Virus record (IMG/VR): IMGVR_UViG_3300007960_000200 | Coordinates: 1 to 23,216 of that record | Reading direction: 5' to 3' (one strand) | Origin: a virus | Length of the DNA stretch: 23,216 bases | In this document: in pieces, positions 21,578 through 23,216 of the stretch | How positions within the stretch are numbered: position 1 is the stretch's first letter | How the letters are laid out: the number at the start of each line of letters is the position of its first letter | The notes under the pieces: generated by a model | What the model was told of the DNA's origin: nothing | What the model saw: only the letters and a program-made list of their open reading frames with translations | The model's database searches: none | Program-made: the position numbers and the translations under genes

Positions 21578-21674
21578 GAGAGTCAGAGACAACAGCAAGA
21601 TTCCTTCTGGTGCCACCCTCAGTAACCTTTTCGGGAGGAAGGGAGTTATAATTGGTTCAACCTTAACTAAGTAA
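21501..21674 (+). CDS. possible small protein overlapping the previous gene (57 aa)
   Basis: In the +1 frame relative to the gene at 21317. The part beyond that gene, EEAATLKRVRDNSKIPSG then ATLSNLFGRKGVIIGSTLTK, is convincingly protein-like and ends four bases before the kinase ATG, as expected for a coupled gene. The upstream part is less natural, so the true start may be the TTG near 21545, or the peptide may be reached by a frameshift from the previous gene. No ribosome site. Confidence 0.4.
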   Translation: MTTGICSSLSTLPCTLIGGEEAATLKRVRDNSKIPSGATLSNLFGRKGVIIGSTLTK

Positions 21675-21678
21675 AACA

Positions 21679-22131
21679 ATGAAAGCAACTCTATTAATTG
21701 GGCCACCTAGCTCCGGCAAATCCACTGCTATCGCCCATAACTGCTTCCCTGGCTCCTTAGTTGTCTCCTTAGACACTTGTCGGCAGGTGGTGAATGGGGA
21801 CGAGGGGAGCCAAGACAACTTCGCCCTAGTTAAGAACCTCTTCGACGAAAAGCTAAAAAACTACGCCACCATTGGTGCGAATGTAGTCATTGACAACACC
21901 AACTGTAAGAAAGTTTACCGAGTGAATCTGATTAAACAACTCCAAGAACTGGGTTACACAGAAATTGTAGGTGTTATCTTTCCTCGCACTCCTCAGGAGT
22001 GTATGGAGCTTCAGAAGAACCGTGTACGTCAAGTCCCCTCGGCAGTCATCGAGGCTATGTACAGCAGCCTGACCTTGTCCCCGCCTTCCCTTGACGAAGG
22101 GTTCGACCGTTTACTCACGCTAAGAAATTAA
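21679..22131 (+). CDS. polynucleotide kinase-like protein (5' kinase domain)
   Basis: A 150-residue P-loop kinase. Walker A GPPSSGKST at 8-16, then SLDTCRQ (Asp32, Arg35), matching the catalytic Asp and Arg of T4 Pnkp (RDDYRQ there). VVIDNTNCKKVYR at 69-81 corresponds to the DTN-x4-R stretch, and NRVRQVPSAVIEAMYSSL to the lid region ending in VP-x2-V-x2-MY. The HAD phosphatase domain of T4 Pnkp is absent, so this is a stand-alone kinase. Likely reaction: transfer of ATP gamma-phosphate to 5'-OH RNA or DNA ends, which would feed the RNA ligase at 15457. No strong ribosome site before the ATG. Confidence 0.8.
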   Translation: MKATLLIGPPSSGKSTAIAHNCFPGSLVVSLDTCRQVVNGDEGSQDNFALVKNLFDEKLKNYATIGANVVIDNTNCKKVYRVNLIKQLQELGYTEIVGVIFPRTPQECMELQKNRVRQVPSAVIEAMYSSLTLSPPSLDEGFDRLLTLRN

Positions 22132-22149
22132 GCCCTAATACCCTGGGGG

Positions 22150-22178
22150 TTGTCAAGCTCATCAAGGTATGCTATAAT
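22150..22178 (+). promoter_or_regulatory. phage promoter, TTGTCA-N17-TATAAT
   Basis: TTGTCA at 22150-22155 and TATAAT at 22173-22178, 17 bases apart, with TG one base before the -10 and a TATATA block after it. It would serve the frameshifted kinase paralogue and, through it, the polymerase C-half. Confidence 0.82.
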
Positions 22179-22215
22179 GGTTATATACTCAATAAATCAA
22201 CGGGAGAACAAACCA

Positions 22216-22604
22216 ATGAAAGCAACTCTATTAATCGGTGCCCCTGGAGCAGGAAAGTCCCGTTGGTGGTTTACCAATCATTACTGTTCCACCCGTATCC
22301 GCCTCCCCCTCCCCACTAACGGTAATTGGGCTGAGGTTAAAGGATGGCTCAACGGAGAGCTAAAGCAATACTCTGCGATAGGGCGGGAAATCGTTGTAGA
22401 AGGGACGTTCTGTTCCTCTGAATACCGTAAAAGCCTGGTTAAACTCTGCGTGCAGCAGGGTACACTGAGGTGGTGGGCATCGTCTTCCCTAAGACCTCCT
22501 CCTCTAAAGAATACGCTCTGGAACTTCAGGAAAGACTTCGCCTTTGCCCGCCTTCCCTTAACGAAGGGTTCGACAATCTTACTATCCAAGAAATCGCATG
22601 CTAA
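22216..22604 (+). pseudogene. kinase paralogue with a one-base frameshift
   Basis: MKATLLIGAPGAGKS is nearly identical to the start of the kinase at 21679, and the first 20 coding bases match exactly. The copy lacks the S-x-D-x3-R acceptor motif (a deletion of about 12 residues) and has VVEGTFCSSEYR where the other has VVIDNTNCKKVYR. At base 22461 one T is missing: GGTACAC here against GGTTACAC in the paralogue. Restoring it gives YTEVVGIVFPKTSSSKEY, then CPPSLNEGFDNLTIQEIAC, clearly homologous to the paralogue, with a stop at 22602-22604. Without it, translation runs on out of frame to 22641. Either a decaying duplicate or a sequencing error. Confidence 0.78.
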
Positions 22605-23216
22605 CGCCTGTTTCCAAAGAAAAGGAAGTTTACTTGGGTAAACTCAGAGGATGTGGGAAGATTATGAACTTCTCCGTCCTCTACGGCTCAGGGGTCAAGG
22701 GGTTAGCTACCTTCCTTCAGGGGGAATTCCCCCATCTCCCCTGGTCAAAATTGACCGAGATAGCCAAGTTGGCTATCAAGGCTAAGAAAGGGACTACTGA
22801 CAGAGAGGGAGTGTTCTCTGGTGGGACAGACTCCGGTGCCTTTAACATGATGGACAAGATTGCCATCCATTCCCCCACTCCCTCTCTCCCTACGCTGGGC
22901 ACAAAAATTACCACAGCCCTTCGCCCCTCTGTAGTGGGTAGAGACTTCCTGCCGGGAAGAAGGAACTGGGCTATTCAAGGGACTGGTGCGGAAATTCTTT
23001 CCATCTTCCTTGTAGCCGTCCATTGGTTGGCTAAGAAAAAAGGTATAACCACCTTGTTCATCATAAGCATCCATGATGAGATATGGTGGCTCTTCCGAGA
23101 GGGAGATACGGAGATGGGTGTTAAAATCCTTCAATTAGCCCACTTGTACACCTGGGGATTATTTAATGCCCAGCTAGGAATGCCTGACCTAGCCTTGAAC
23201 AATGCTTTCTTCTCCG
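22598..23216 (+). CDS. family A DNA polymerase, gamma-like, C-terminal half (motifs B and C), partial at window end
   Basis: Opens at ATG 22598, overlapping the restored stop of the kinase paralogue, and stays open to the window edge (206 codons). Motif B is RGCGKIMNFSVLYGSG (Arg17, Lys21, Phe25, Tyr29), matching the POLG O-helix, which has Tyr where this has Phe. GGTDSGAFNMMDKIAI, ALRPSVVGRDFLPGRRNWAIQGTGAE and motif C ISIHDEIWWL (His159, Asp160, Glu161) follow POLG in order. AQLGMPDLALNNAFFS resembles the POLG segment ending in VAFFS. It lacks motif A and the exonuclease, which are in the gene at 10183. The first 14 residues have no POLG counterpart. The two products should assemble into one polymerase. 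Confidence 0.9.
   Translation, partial: MLTPVSKEKEVYLGKLRGCGKIMNFSVLYGSGVKGLATFLQGEFPHLPWSKLTEIAKLAIKAKKGTTDREGVFSGGTDSGAFNMMDKIAIHSPTPSLPTLGTKITTALRPSVVGRDFLPGRRNWAIQGTGAEILSIFLVAVHWLAKKKGITTLFIISIHDEIWWLFREGDTEMGVKILQLAHLYTWGLFNAQLGMPDLALNNAFFS

Noticed and set aside
21651-21656. TATAAT before the kinase at 21679
   Set aside because: No -35 match at the family spacing, and the bases fall in a likely reading frame.

Overview
This window is a compact, single-strand stretch of a tailed-phage genome. All supported genes lie on the + strand, most overlap or abut (ATGA-type junctions), and replication, nucleic-acid repair and tail genes are interleaved with many small unknown proteins. The host is not shown directly. 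A cyanobacterial host is a guess from the Cys motif C-x3-G-x-SCG-x2-CI near 103 and 1151, which I associate with cyanobacteria and their phages, and from SigA-like promoters. Treat it as inference.

Layout. 1-2912: end of the structural module, with two tandem ADP-ribosyltransferase-like proteins (the first cut by the window edge), a short protein with the same Cys motif, a small fibre-like protein and a tail-collar protein. 2941-4147: a peroxiredoxin, an NMN-adenylyltransferase-like HxGH nucleotidyltransferase and a small unknown. 4171-10198: a 5'-3' exonuclease, small unknowns, a P-loop kinase, a type IIA topoisomerase A subunit and two unknowns. 10183-12282: the exonuclease half and palm motif A of a family A DNA polymerase that strongly resembles mitochondrial DNA polymerase gamma. 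12276-14594: a DUF6876-like protein, an HNH endonuclease and a CobS/MoxR-like AAA ATPase. 14681-17744: an unknown, an Rnl1-like RNA ligase, a calcineurin-type phosphoesterase and unknowns. 17748-20398: a duplicated small protein family, a repeat protein and two WD40-like propeller proteins, the second frameshifted. 20691-20764: an initiator-type tRNA-Met. 20991-22604: small proteins, a polynucleotide-kinase-like protein and a frameshifted paralogue of it. 22598-end: the second half of the polymerase (motifs B and C), running off the window.

The main result is that the gamma-like polymerase is encoded as two genes about 10.3 kb apart, broken between motif A and motif B, with an HNH endonuclease gene close to the first half. 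A second result is a family of nine near-identical promoters (mostly TTGTCA, exactly 17 bases, TATAAT) placed in or at the edges of the few gaps between genes. A third is a dispersed RNA-repair set (ligase, phosphatase, 5' kinase) in the same region as a phage-borne initiator tRNA.

Gene-poor stretches: 20399-20690 (a perfect hairpin and only short ORFs) and 20765-20935 (short ORFs only). There are no others near 300 bases. Everything was read by eye; family names come from motif recognition, not from a search.
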